Shown here: positions 16,420 to 25,000 of the stretch, piece after piece
How the letters are laid out: every line of letters begins with the position of its first letter
Numbering within the stretch: the first letter of the stretch is position 1
From: Lentisphaerota bacterium
Lineage (GTDB): Bacteria; Verrucomicrobiota; Lentisphaeria; Victivallales; Victivallaceae
Length of the DNA: 36,662 nt
Direction: 5' to 3'
Assembly: GCA_015061725.1 (NCBI GenBank)
Contig: SUVX01000035.1
Coordinates: forward strand, 1 to 36,662
Notes under the pieces: generated by a model
Databases searched by the model: none
Told to the model about the DNA's origin: nothing
Seen by the model: only the letters and a program-made list of their open reading frames with translations
Made by a program: the position numbers and the translations under genes

Positions 16420-17562
16420 ATGAAATCTGAAAAAAAAGAACTTAAAAAAGATTACGTTTACCGGCTTCTGCTGCAGCGTTTGGCGGCAATGTCCGATGCG
16501 GACAGCCGTCTGCCCAGCGAACCTGAGTTGAGCCGTGAACTGCAGGTTTCACGCGCAACGCTGCGCCTGGCACTGAACCGTCTGGAATCCGAGGGACGCA
16601 TCACCCGCAGTCACTATTACGGAACCCGTCCGATGACCAGCGGTAACAGTATGCGGATATTGCTGATCGGAGATATGCTCTCTACCGGTGAATGGAATTT
16701 GCAGAGAGTTGTCAGCAGTTATATCACCAAAGTCGCCGCTGAATACGGGTATCATTGCGACGAGATACCCAAATCTTTTCTGCGTGAACCTGAAGTTATT
16801 TCAAAGCGTTACCGGGGAATTATCTTTTTCGGAGCGGCACTGCAGGGAGACGAACCCTGGCTCAGTGTTCTGCAGAAATGTTCCATCCCGGTTGTATACT
16901 GCCGGGAGGATTACGTCAACCGCACCGCGGATCTTTTTTCCAGTGTGGGAACGGACAACAAACAATCATGGCTTGCCGGATTGAATTATCTTGCCGCCTG
17001 CGGATGCCGCAAAATCCTCACGCTGCTTACGGATGACCACCGCAACGGAGAACGTCTGGGATGGGATGCGGATGCCCTTGCTGAACAGATGCGCACTATG
17101 GGACTGCACGAAGCCGCCGGAATGATCTGGTGTTCCGATAAAAGCGAACCCGGATTCTTTGACAGACTCGAATCCCTTATTGCGGATGGAAAAATCGACG
17201 CCGTCCAGTGTTATTCAGACGGACACGCCATGTGGGTTTATGATGCTGTTCAGCGTGTCGGCAAAAAAATCCCGCAGGATGTGATGGTATTGGGCTATGA
17301 CGGATTTCCGGGTGGAGAACTTGGCCGTCCGACCCTTGCTTCACTGGAATACCCCTGTGAACAGTGCGCCAGAGCTGCAGTATGGCTGATCCTGCACAAC
17401 AGCGGAAATGGCGTGCCGCAGCATATTACTTTGCCCATGCTGATACGCCCCGGAGAAAGTATCCGGGCAAGTATCTTTTCAAATCTTGTCAGAGAAAATA
17501 CTCAAATTGCAGATAAAAGAATCCCAAAAGCCAAACAGAAAAAAAAGGAGGATGTAAAATGA
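16420..17562 (+). CDS. GntR-type winged-helix regulator with PBP1/LacI-like sensor domain
   Basis: 380 aa from the ATG at 16420; an in-frame ATG at 16405 has no ribosome site, whereas GGGGA (16407-16411) is well placed for 16420. Residues about 10-68 are a GntR winged helix ([47 protein letters not shown]). About 78-360 is a periplasmic-binding-like effector domain (IVYCRED-like strand, [39 protein letters not shown]). This is the AraR-like architecture used by sugar-responsive repressors. The C-terminal tail is Lys-rich. Its stop overlaps the start of the next gene (ATGA at 17559-17562), so it probably controls the long operon that follows. Confidence 0.9.
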   Translation: MKSEKKELKKDYVYRLLLQRLAAMSDADSRLPSEPELSRELQVSRATLRLALNRLESEGRITRSHYYGTRPMTSGNSMRILLIGDMLSTGEWNLQRVVSSYITKVAAEYGYHCDEIPKSFLREPEVISKRYRGIIFFGAALQGDEPWLSVLQKCSIPVVYCREDYVNRTADLFSSVGTDNKQSWLAGLNYLAACGCRKILTLLTDDHRNGERLGWDADALAEQMRTMGLHEAAGMIWCSDKSEPGFFDRLESLIADGKIDAVQCYSDGHAMWVYDAVQRVGKKIPQDVMVLGYDGFPGGELGRPTLASLEYPCEQCARAAVWLILHNSGNGVPQHITLPMLIRPGESIRASIFSNLVRENTQIADKRIPKAKQKKKEDVK

Positions 17563-18362
17563 AATCAACAACTTTTATGAACCTCGAAAACGGCAGACAG
17601 ACAACACATTTCCGGAAAAAAGTAAAGAGAAGTTTTTTCACTCTTATTGAGCTGTTGGTTGTGATCGCTATTATCGCCATACTTGCGGCGATGCTCATGC
17701 CCGCTTTGCAGCAGGCGAGGGAGGCAGGAAAAAGAAGTGCGTGCATCAATGCCATGAAACAATTGGGCGTGGCGATGGGCATGTATGACTCAGATAATGA
17801 ATTCGGTGTTTATATCAACCATGTTGACGGCAAAGGTTACTGGTTCCAGAATAAGGCTTTCGGAGGCTATCTCGGTGTGAATACGCTTGCGGCATCTTAC
17901 GGTTATTATCCGGCGGGACTGTTCTGCCCAAATGCTGAAAAACTTGTTTGGGAAAGAGTCCGCGCGAACGCCAATCCGGGGGTTCCTTCCACTCATTTTG
18001 AGTACGGATACAGCTCTTTCGGACGCAACTGTGCCGTGCCTGCTGAAGCAGATAAGTGGATGCGTCCGGCAAAGAATATCAACAAGCCCGGATTCAAAAT
18101 CAACTTTATGGAACGCAACACATTTTCTCTGCTCGGACGCGACAGAGTCGGTATTCGTGATTCTTTCGGAAGAGAAAAATATTTTGCATACGGCGACCGG
18201 AGTTATTACTCCAACAAAAAGGGATATACACGTTTTCCGCATCAGGGAAAACTCAACATCAACTTCTATGACGGACACGTTGAACTCTGGGATTATGAAA
18301 AACTTATGGAATCCACCGGTACCACCGACAACTGGAACCGTTACTGGCATTTGCAGAAATAA
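17559..18362 (+). CDS. Prepilin-like H-x9-DG protein
   Basis: 267 aa, coupled to the GntR gene by a 4-base overlap and preceded by AAAAGGAGG. Residues 12-25 are basic, then [17 protein letters not shown] (prepilin-type helix, cleavage expected near F26/F27) and [18 protein letters not shown]. The C-terminus carries [19 protein letters not shown], the canonical H-x9-DG spacing. Third such protein in the window, again directly inside a carbohydrate operon. It could be a pseudopilin-like surface protein; function unproven. Confidence 0.88.
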   Translation: MKSTTFMNLENGRQTTHFRKKVKRSFFTLIELLVVIAIIAILAAMLMPALQQAREAGKRSACINAMKQLGVAMGMYDSDNEFGVYINHVDGKGYWFQNKAFGGYLGVNTLAASYGYYPAGLFCPNAEKLVWERVRANANPGVPSTHFEYGYSSFGRNCAVPAEADKWMRPAKNINKPGFKINFMERNTFSLLGRDRVGIRDSFGREKYFAYGDRSYYSNKKGYTRFPHQGKLNINFYDGHVELWDYEKLMESTGTTDNWNRYWHLQK

Positions 18363-18407
18363 AATTATTTTCCACATAAAACACAAATAAAAGAAAGATT
18401 GTACAAA

Positions 18408-21395
18408 ATGAAGAAAGCTCTTGCATTTTTTCTGCTGTGCCTGACTGTATTTTCTCTTCAGGCAGAGATGCTGTTTCACTTTGATTTTTCAAAGGCAAAC
18501 GGCAAAAAAGAAATCTCTGACAGAACAGGAAAGTTCCGCTGTATCTCTGAGGGATATGATTTTCACATTCAAAACGGTGCGCTGCGGATCGCTCCGGATG
18601 CGAAAATCACCGTTCCCATGAAGAAAAAAGCCGACGGCAAAACCATGAGTTTCGCTGCTTGGGTACTGACCGGCGGAAAAGGAAACAATGTGATCTTTTT
18701 CAAGGGACTTCATCCCTTTGCCGTGGAATACGCCCTGATGCTCAACGGTGCCGTTCCGGAATTCTGCTACAAGAATCTGCCCGGTCAGAATTTCTGGAAA
18801 GGTGTCCACTGTATTTTCAGAACTCAGACCCTTGTCAATAAAAAATGGATCGTTCCCGGTGCCGATTACAAAGTTTCCCCCGGAAAATGGACCCATCTTG
18901 CCTATACTTTTGACAACGGTTCCATTGCCATTTATATCAATGGCAAAAAGGTTCTCAATGCCCCCGCTGACAAGCCCGAAAAACTCAGAGCCAATACGCT
19001 GCCCGGCAGGATCGGTTCTGATAAATCTTTCAACGCCAAAGATAACTTTTCCACTGCGGAATTGCTTGTCAACGATGTTAAAATTTTTTCAAATGTCCTG
19101 AAAGACAGTGAAATTGCCGCGATTTATGCCGCTGAAAAGACAAAATATCCTGATAAGAAAATCAAACTTGCCGAGTGTTACGCCTATCTGGATAAGAGTA
19201 TTCAGGCCTTTGACCCTGACTTCAAAAACCGACTGCCGATCACCAAGGCTTATCTGGCAAAACTCAAAAAGAATCCGCCTGTTGCGCCCGCAATGGAAAA
19301 AGTTACCCAGAAACTTGAACGCGGTAAAGTCAGATTCTACTTTGACAACAAAGAGATGTATCCCTTTGCCGCTCTGCCGTGTATCCCAAATTATGCCAAA
19401 CCGCACCAGATTTCACGCAGTATTGAAGACTTTGCCGCCGGCGGTGTAAAACTTATGTCGCACGGTTACTGGAGCATGAACGTTGCCAATTTCTGGAAAG
19501 GCGAGGGCAAATACAACTGGGCGCATATTGATGCCCGCTTGAAACAGGTTGCCGATTCCGCCCCCGAAAGTTACATTTTTATCGACCTTTTTGTGGTTCC
19601 GCCGGAGTGGTATTTTGACCGTTATCCCGAAGAAAGAGAAATGTATTATCCCTACAACGGCGGCGGACTCAAACGGCAGCGTTTCCGCGCCCCCCTCTGT
19701 ACGGACAGATGGATCAGAACGGCGTGCAGAATGCTCAAAGATCTGACGGAACACATTGAAAACGGTCCCTACGGTAAACGGGTTTATACTTATCTCGTCG
19801 GCGGTGGTGCTTCTGCCGAATGGTACTGGCCCGCCACATGGAAAGGTGTGACCGGTTATTCTGAGGGAACTCAAAAATCTTTCAGACGCTGGATCAGAAA
19901 CAAGTATAAAAATGATGTCAAAGCTCTCCGCAAAGCGTGGAACAATAAGACCGTTACTTTTGAAACAGTTGCTGTTCCCTCTCCGGCTGAACGCAGAAAA
20001 GCGGATTTCCTGTTCTTCAAGGATCCTGCCAAAAACCGTCCTGCTATGGATCTCAATGACTTTATGAATGACCGCACTGAAAAGAATATTATTGAAATGT
20101 GCAAAGCGGTCAAAGAGGCAACGAAATTCAAAAAAACCGTTATGACCTACAACGGTTACTGCCTGCTGTATCACGGTATGTTCAATATGCACAACAACGG
20201 TCTGCGGACTGTCGGAACACTGCTTGATTCTCCCTATGTTGACGGTATTGCCACCCCCGTTGACTACAACAAACGCCGGGGCGGTGAGCCGGGATTGAAC
20301 ATCAATCCTTTCTACGCCGGAGCCAAACTGCGGAACAAAATCATCTGGCAGGAGCATGATTTGCGTACCCATCTCTGCAAAGAGGGACTGGGCAGAACTG
20401 CCAATTTGCAGGAAACAAATGAAGTTATCAAACGCGCTTTAGGTTCATCTCTTACCACCGGCGGCGGCTTTTGGTTCTACTCCATCATGCACCCGGCGCA
20501 CTTCCACGAGGAAGGTATGATCCAAACCATTGCACAAATGAGCAAAATCGCAGAAAAGACGCTTAAATATGACGCTTCTTCCAAAGCGCAGGTGGCTCTC
20601 ATCGTGGATGAACACACTTCCCGTTTTCTCAATCAGACTTCCAGTCCTTATCTCAAGGCGCACGCCTGGGGTGCTTACCTTGCCGCAAGCAGAATGGGCG
20701 CTCCCTTTGACACCTGGCTGATGACCGATCTTGCCAATCCCAAAATGCCCGATTACAAACTCTATATTTTCCTCAACAACTACAACGGCGACAGCAGACA
20801 AATTGAGATGATCAAACGCAAAGTCCGCAAAAACAATGCCGTTTCAGTCTGGTGCTATGCGCCGGCATTCATTACGGACAAGGGCTTTACACCCGATGCC
20901 ATGAAAGATCTGACCGGAATGAAGTTCGATGTTGAGAAGAAAACAAAGCAGCTCTACTTTGATGTTGCCGATCCCAAACATATCATCACCCGCAAGTATG
21001 TTGCCATTGACCCCTGTCAGGCGGGACCGGTTTTCACCCCCTCGGCACCGGGTATGAAAACTTTGATGACGGCTGACGGCAAAGCTGCCCTGACTGTTCT
21101 TGAACAGAAAAACTGGCGTTCCGTCTATACCGCCATTCCGCTGACAAAAGAATTGCTCATGGGACTGTGTGATTATGCCGGTGTCCACGTTTACAGCCGC
21201 AGTTTTGATGTCTTTGACTGCAATCAGAGTTTTATGATGCTCCACAGCACGACTGCCGGAAAGAAAACCATCAAACTGGACGGCAGATACACCGTCAAAG
21301 AACTTTATACCAATAAAACGCTCGGTAAAAATGTTTCTGTGTTCACCGATACAGTTCCGGAAAAGACCACCCGTCTTTATCTGTTGACCCAATAA
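18408..21395 (+). CDS. Secreted LamG + clan GH-A (GH42-like) glycosidase, cassette copy 1
   Basis: 995 aa from the ATG at 18408 (signal peptide KKALAFFLLCLTVFSLQA); an upstream in-frame TTG adds only three residues. Residues about 20-235 are a LamG-type sandwich (FHFDFSKANGKK, GKWTHLAYTFDNGSIAIYINGKKV). About 300-720 is a TIM barrel with the features of GH42-like beta-glycosidases: WKGEGKYNWAHIDARL, GGGASAEWYWP (E471, likely acid/base) and IIWQEHDLRTH (E649, likely nucleophile). About 770-870 resembles the trimerisation domain (DYKLYIFLNNY, VRKNNAVSVWCYAPA). The gene at 26776 is a nearly collinear paralogue. Substrate not predictable; export is likely. Confidence 0.78.
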   Translation: MKKALAFFLLCLTVFSLQAEMLFHFDFSKANGKKEISDRTGKFRCISEGYDFHIQNGALRIAPDAKITVPMKKKADGKTMSFAAWVLTGGKGNNVIFFKGLHPFAVEYALMLNGAVPEFCYKNLPGQNFWKGVHCIFRTQTLVNKKWIVPGADYKVSPGKWTHLAYTFDNGSIAIYINGKKVLNAPADKPEKLRANTLPGRIGSDKSFNAKDNFSTAELLVNDVKIFSNVLKDSEIAAIYAAEKTKYPDKKIKLAECYAYLDKSIQAFDPDFKNRLPITKAYLAKLKKNPPVAPAMEKVTQKLERGKVRFYFDNKEMYPFAALPCIPNYAKPHQISRSIEDFAAGGVKLMSHGYWSMNVANFWKGEGKYNWAHIDARLKQVADSAPESYIFIDLFVVPPEWYFDRYPEEREMYYPYNGGGLKRQRFRAPLCTDRWIRTACRMLKDLTEHIENGPYGKRVYTYLVGGGASAEWYWPATWKGVTGYSEGTQKSFRRWIRNKYKNDVKALRKAWNNKTVTFETVAVPSPAERRKADFLFFKDPAKNRPAMDLNDFMNDRTEKNIIEMCKAVKEATKFKKTVMTYNGYCLLYHGMFNMHNNGLRTVGTLLDSPYVDGIATPVDYNKRRGGEPGLNINPFYAGAKLRNKIIWQEHDLRTHLCKEGLGRTANLQETNEVIKRALGSSLTTGGGFWFYSIMHPAHFHEEGMIQTIAQMSKIAEKTLKYDASSKAQVALIVDEHTSRFLNQTSSPYLKAHAWGAYLAASRMGAPFDTWLMTDLANPKMPDYKLYIFLNNYNGDSRQIEMIKRKVRKNNAVSVWCYAPAFITDKGFTPDAMKDLTGMKFDVEKKTKQLYFDVADPKHIITRKYVAIDPCQAGPVFTPSAPGMKTLMTADGKAALTVLEQKNWRSVYTAIPLTKELLMGLCDYAGVHVYSRSFDVFDCNQSFMMLHSTTAGKKTIKLDGRYTVKELYTNKTLGKNVSVFTDTVPEKTTRLYLLTQ

Positions 21396-21412
21396 AAACG
21401 GGATATGCCGTG

Positions 21413-22240
21413 ATGAAAAAAATAGATTTTCATGTCCATTGCAACACTGCTTCTGCTTCTGATGTGGAAAAGCTGGTGCAGACTGCCCGCAAAACAGACA
21501 GCCTGATGGTTCTTTCAGGCGGTCTGCGCTACGGCAGCGAAGATTATCTGCCCAATGAACAGGTGTTGGAAATCAGTCAGCGATATCCTGATGTCTTTCT
21601 TGCGCTTGCCAAGGCGGATCTGTGGGAAACAGCGGATGCTTCGCAAATCTTCCGTTTCAAAGAACAGGGCTTTGCCGGAGTAAAGTTCATTTATCCCTGG
21701 CACGCTTATGACCACGATTTTTATATGCCTGTTTATGCGGCGTGTGAAAAGCTTGATATGCCGGTGCTTTTCCATACAGGATTATTCCGGGCAAGCAAAA
21801 TGGATTCTGTTCATCAGCGTCCGATGCTCAAAAATATGCATCCGCTCAATCTTGACCGGATCGCCCGGAGTTTCCCGAAACTTAAAATCGTCATGGCACA
21901 CATGGGAACGAGGATCTTCCGTGAAGAAGCGGCAGAGCTGGTCCGTTCACACAGCAATCTCTATGCGGATCTTGCCGGATGCGGCAGCTGGCTGGGCGTT
22001 TCTCCTGAAAAACTGGATTCCCTGCTTGCACCTGCGCCGAAAGTCTTTTACCGGAGCAACATCTGGGCCGGATATGAAAAGTTGATCTTCGGTTCGGATT
22101 CCTACGTCAATATGCCTGAGATTCACGAAGAAGCCATGGAGTGTTACAAAAATCTTCTGTTCGTCAACGGCGTTCCCGCTGAAGTGCAGGATAAAATCAT
22201 GGGAAAAACCGTCGCCGGATGGCTCGGTATTGATATTTAA
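21413..22240 (+). CDS. Amidohydrolase-family metal-dependent hydrolase (PF04909-like)
   Basis: 275 aa from the ATG at 21413 (a GTG directly before it is also possible). Metal-ligand pattern of the amidohydrolase_2 family: IDFHVH (H7, H9), FHTG (H121), MAHMG (H163) and FGSDS (D229), in a TIM barrel of normal length. Members include decarboxylases, lactonases and uronate-related hydrolases. Unlike its neighbours it has no second copy in the later cassette. No signal peptide, so cytosolic. The specific reaction is unknown. Confidence 0.85.
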   Translation: MKKIDFHVHCNTASASDVEKLVQTARKTDSLMVLSGGLRYGSEDYLPNEQVLEISQRYPDVFLALAKADLWETADASQIFRFKEQGFAGVKFIYPWHAYDHDFYMPVYAACEKLDMPVLFHTGLFRASKMDSVHQRPMLKNMHPLNLDRIARSFPKLKIVMAHMGTRIFREEAAELVRSHSNLYADLAGCGSWLGVSPEKLDSLLAPAPKVFYRSNIWAGYEKLIFGSDSYVNMPEIHEEAMECYKNLLFVNGVPAEVQDKIMGKTVAGWLGIDI

Positions 22241-22264
22241 ATTTTACAGAAGGAAAAATCTCTT

Positions 22265-22801
22265 ATGAAAAAAACATATTTTGCTGTTGTTTGCGCCCTT
22301 TTGACCGTTTGTCTTTCAAGTGCTGAACTTGCCGTCAACTTCAAAGCCGATCTTGCCAAAACTGCTCCGATGGCTGACCGGGTGAAAAACTGGGTCCGCA
22401 ACGGCAACTCCAAAGTACCGCATATCGGAACCGGAGAAGTCACCGAAGAAAACGGCGTTGCCTGTTTCAAAATCGAAACAACAAAAATCAATACAGAATT
22501 TTACTGCCTCAAACCCTTCAACGCCAAAGCCGGACAAACGCTTGAATTTGAGGTTACAGCAGAGGGAACAGGAAGGTTGCTGCTGAGCTGTTACTCTTAT
22601 GAGGCCAGTAAAAAGTTCTTCTCTCCCGGCAACAGGCTCAAGGTCATCAAACTTGCCAAAGACAAAAAAGTTTACAAGAGTTCCATCAAACTTGCCGATG
22701 GTAAAAAAGGACAGAAACTGGCTTATATTCTGCTGGCTGTCGGTGCCGGTCCCAAGAGCAATATCACCATTTATGACATCAAAGCGCGCATTGCGGAGTA
22801 A
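22265..22801 (+). CDS. Small secreted beta-sandwich protein, cassette copy 1
   Basis: 178 aa with a clear signal peptide (KKTYFAVVCALLTVCLSSA) and an AGAAGGA ribosome site. The mature part (AELAVNFKADLAKTAP, IGTGEVTEENGVACFKIETT, AGQTLEFEVTAEGTGRLLLSCYSY, NITIYDIKARI) reads as a single jelly-roll domain like many carbohydrate-binding modules. No catalytic motif. A paralogue is at 29769. A role as a free carbohydrate-binding protein is inference from fold pattern and neighbours. Confidence 0.75.
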   Translation: MKKTYFAVVCALLTVCLSSAELAVNFKADLAKTAPMADRVKNWVRNGNSKVPHIGTGEVTEENGVACFKIETTKINTEFYCLKPFNAKAGQTLEFEVTAEGTGRLLLSCYSYEASKKFFSPGNRLKVIKLAKDKKVYKSSIKLADGKKGQKLAYILLAVGAGPKSNITIYDIKARIAE

Positions 22802-22804
22802 AAA

Positions 22805-24997
22805 ATGACTGTTTCAGAGCTGCCGTCAGGCAAAACGATTCAGCCGCTTGAACTGCCGCATTTTCCCGACCGGTGTCATGCTGTCATCTGGCGAAACTGG
22901 GGACTTGTCCCCGTTGCACGTCTGGCAGATGTTTTACACACTGCAACAGAAAATGTCTCCCGTGCCGCAGAAAAAATGGGACTTCCGGGAAATCCGGAAG
23001 TCTCTCCCCGGTGGCTGAAATACGGTTATCAGACCATCATCCGCAACAACTGGCATATTCTTTCTTACAAGCAGCTGCTCAAACTGCTGGACTGGAGTCC
23101 TGAACATCTGGCGCTGATTCTCAAAGAAGAGGACTTTTTATGGCAGAAACTCGGTGCCGGCAAACCGGATGTGCCGGAAGTCTGTTTTCAGCCTCTTTCT
23201 CCTGAGCAGGAACTTGCTGCTCAAAAAATCAGAAAAACCGTTGCCCATTATTTCCCAAATTACACAACAGAGTATCTTGAAGAACCCTTTTGTTTTGAAA
23301 AACACTTTTCGTTAAAGCCGTTGAATGTTGAACAGGAACAATTTGAGTTCAATTTCATTCATCCGTATTCTGCCGGATGCGGAGATGTTTTTCTCTCTGA
23401 TCTTGAACAGACTATCCCCGACAGTCTGCTGGAACAGTATGCCGCTATGGGCGTTAAAGGAATATGGCTGCATGCCGTGCTTTATCTTCTTGTTCCTGTC
23501 CCCGGGGCGGAACAGTTTTCAGAAAACTGGGAAATGCGCCGGAAATCTTTGAAAGCGCTGGTTGACCGTTGTTTGAAATATGGTCTGAAACTTTACCTGT
23601 ATCTGAATGAACCCCGCGCCATGCCGCTTGCGTTTTATGACCTTAAACCGCATTGGGCGGGCAAAGATGTTCCGGCGCTTGAAACAAAAATGATCTGCAC
23701 CACCCGTTCTGAAGAACCTTTGCAGTATCTTGAACAGGCGATGTATGAATTGTGGAGCGATATTTCCGGTCTGGGCGGCGCATTCTGTATCACCATGTCC
23801 GAAAACCCCACCAACTGCCATTACCGCTTTTTATCGTCGGAGTGTCCTTATTGCAGTCAAACCACTCCTGAAAAACTGATTGCTGAAATTCTCCATGCCA
23901 TGGAAAGAGGTATGCACCGGGCAGCACCGGAAGCCAAAATGATCGTTTATGACTGGGAGTGGCGTCAGGTTCCCGAAGACCGTCTGAACGTTGAAAAAGA
24001 GGTCGCGTTTGTCAGCAGAGTTCTACCGCTTCTGCCTGAAAATATCTATCTTGCCACCGTCAGCGAAAATGCGCTGGATATAGATATCTGCAACACACAG
24101 TTCCGTTTGAGTGATTACTCTGTTTCTCTGATCGGTCCGAGTGAAAAAAGCAAGGCCATTTGGCGTGAAGCGGATAAACTCGGGATACCTGTCACGGCAA
24201 AAATACAGGCGAACAACTCCTGGGAACTGTCATCGGTGCCTTATATTCCCGTGCCTTATCTGATTTGGGAACATCTTGAAAATCTGAAAAAGGCAGGTGT
24301 CCGCGGCCTTATGCTCAGCTGGACTCTCGGCGGTTATCCGGGCGGAAATCTTGAGCTGATAAATTCTTCTCCTGAAGAATGTGCCGCAAGAAAATTTCAT
24401 CCGGCATTGGCTGAAAAAGTCTGCCGGGCGTGGAAATGTTTCAGCGATGCTTTCAGGGAATATCCTTTCAGCCAATCTCTGCTTTACACCGGTCCTGCCA
24501 ATTACGGTCCGAAAAATCTTTTGTTTCTGCAGCCCAGCGGCAGAAATGTGACCATGATCGGTTTCCCCTGGGACGGAATCAATGCCTGGAAGGGACCCTA
24601 TTCAAAAGAAATATTGCGGGAACAGTTCCGTCTGATGACAGAAAAATGGTCCTGCGGTCTGAAACTGCTTGAAGAGGTCCGGTCTTCAGTCGCAGCGCAG
24701 GAACTCTCTGATTTTCAGGATATTCTCACCGTTTCACAGGCGGCATACTGTCACTTGAAAAGTGCTTATCTGCAGATTTGTTTCATCTGTCTGCGCGACA
24801 GTGATCCCGACAAAGAAAAAATGACGGCTGTACTTGATGAAGAGATCATTCTTGCTCAAAAACTTGCAGAAATCTGCCGCCGGGATTCCCGTATCGGTTT
24901 TGAAGCAAGCAACCACTATTTCTATTCATTGAACGACCTGCTTGAAAAAGTCATATCATGCTGTTTTATCAAAGAAAATATTTCAGGAGAAAAATAA
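22805..24997 (+). CDS. 730-aa cytosolic TIM-barrel hydrolase with N-terminal HTH-like helical modules, copy 1
   Basis: 730 aa, no signal peptide, 3 bases after the previous stop. Residues about 25-145 are helical with two similar modules (VPVARLADVLHTATENVSRAAEKMGL and a second around LSYKQLLKLLDWSPEHLALILKEEDFLWQKLG) that look helix-turn-helix-like, joined by the conserved IIRNNWH. About 185-560 is a probable glycosidase barrel: GVKGIWLHAVLY, LKLYLYLNEPRAMP, GGAFCITMSENPTNCHYR with candidate acid E333, an SECPYC cysteine pair and GLMLSWTLGGYPGGN. The C-terminus is helical (GFEASNHYFYSLNDLLEKVISCC). I do not recognise a named family with certainty; paralogue at 30311. Confidence 0.7.
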   Translation: MTVSELPSGKTIQPLELPHFPDRCHAVIWRNWGLVPVARLADVLHTATENVSRAAEKMGLPGNPEVSPRWLKYGYQTIIRNNWHILSYKQLLKLLDWSPEHLALILKEEDFLWQKLGAGKPDVPEVCFQPLSPEQELAAQKIRKTVAHYFPNYTTEYLEEPFCFEKHFSLKPLNVEQEQFEFNFIHPYSAGCGDVFLSDLEQTIPDSLLEQYAAMGVKGIWLHAVLYLLVPVPGAEQFSENWEMRRKSLKALVDRCLKYGLKLYLYLNEPRAMPLAFYDLKPHWAGKDVPALETKMICTTRSEEPLQYLEQAMYELWSDISGLGGAFCITMSENPTNCHYRFLSSECPYCSQTTPEKLIAEILHAMERGMHRAAPEAKMIVYDWEWRQVPEDRLNVEKEVAFVSRVLPLLPENIYLATVSENALDIDICNTQFRLSDYSVSLIGPSEKSKAIWREADKLGIPVTAKIQANNSWELSSVPYIPVPYLIWEHLENLKKAGVRGLMLSWTLGGYPGGNLELINSSPEECAARKFHPALAEKVCRAWKCFSDAFREYPFSQSLLYTGPANYGPKNLLFLQPSGRNVTMIGFPWDGINAWKGPYSKEILREQFRLMTEKWSCGLKLLEEVRSSVAAQELSDFQDILTVSQAAYCHLKSAYLQICFICLRDSDPDKEKMTAVLDEEIILAQKLAEICRRDSRIGFEASNHYFYSLNDLLEKVISCCFIKENISGEK

Positions 24998-25000
24998 ATC

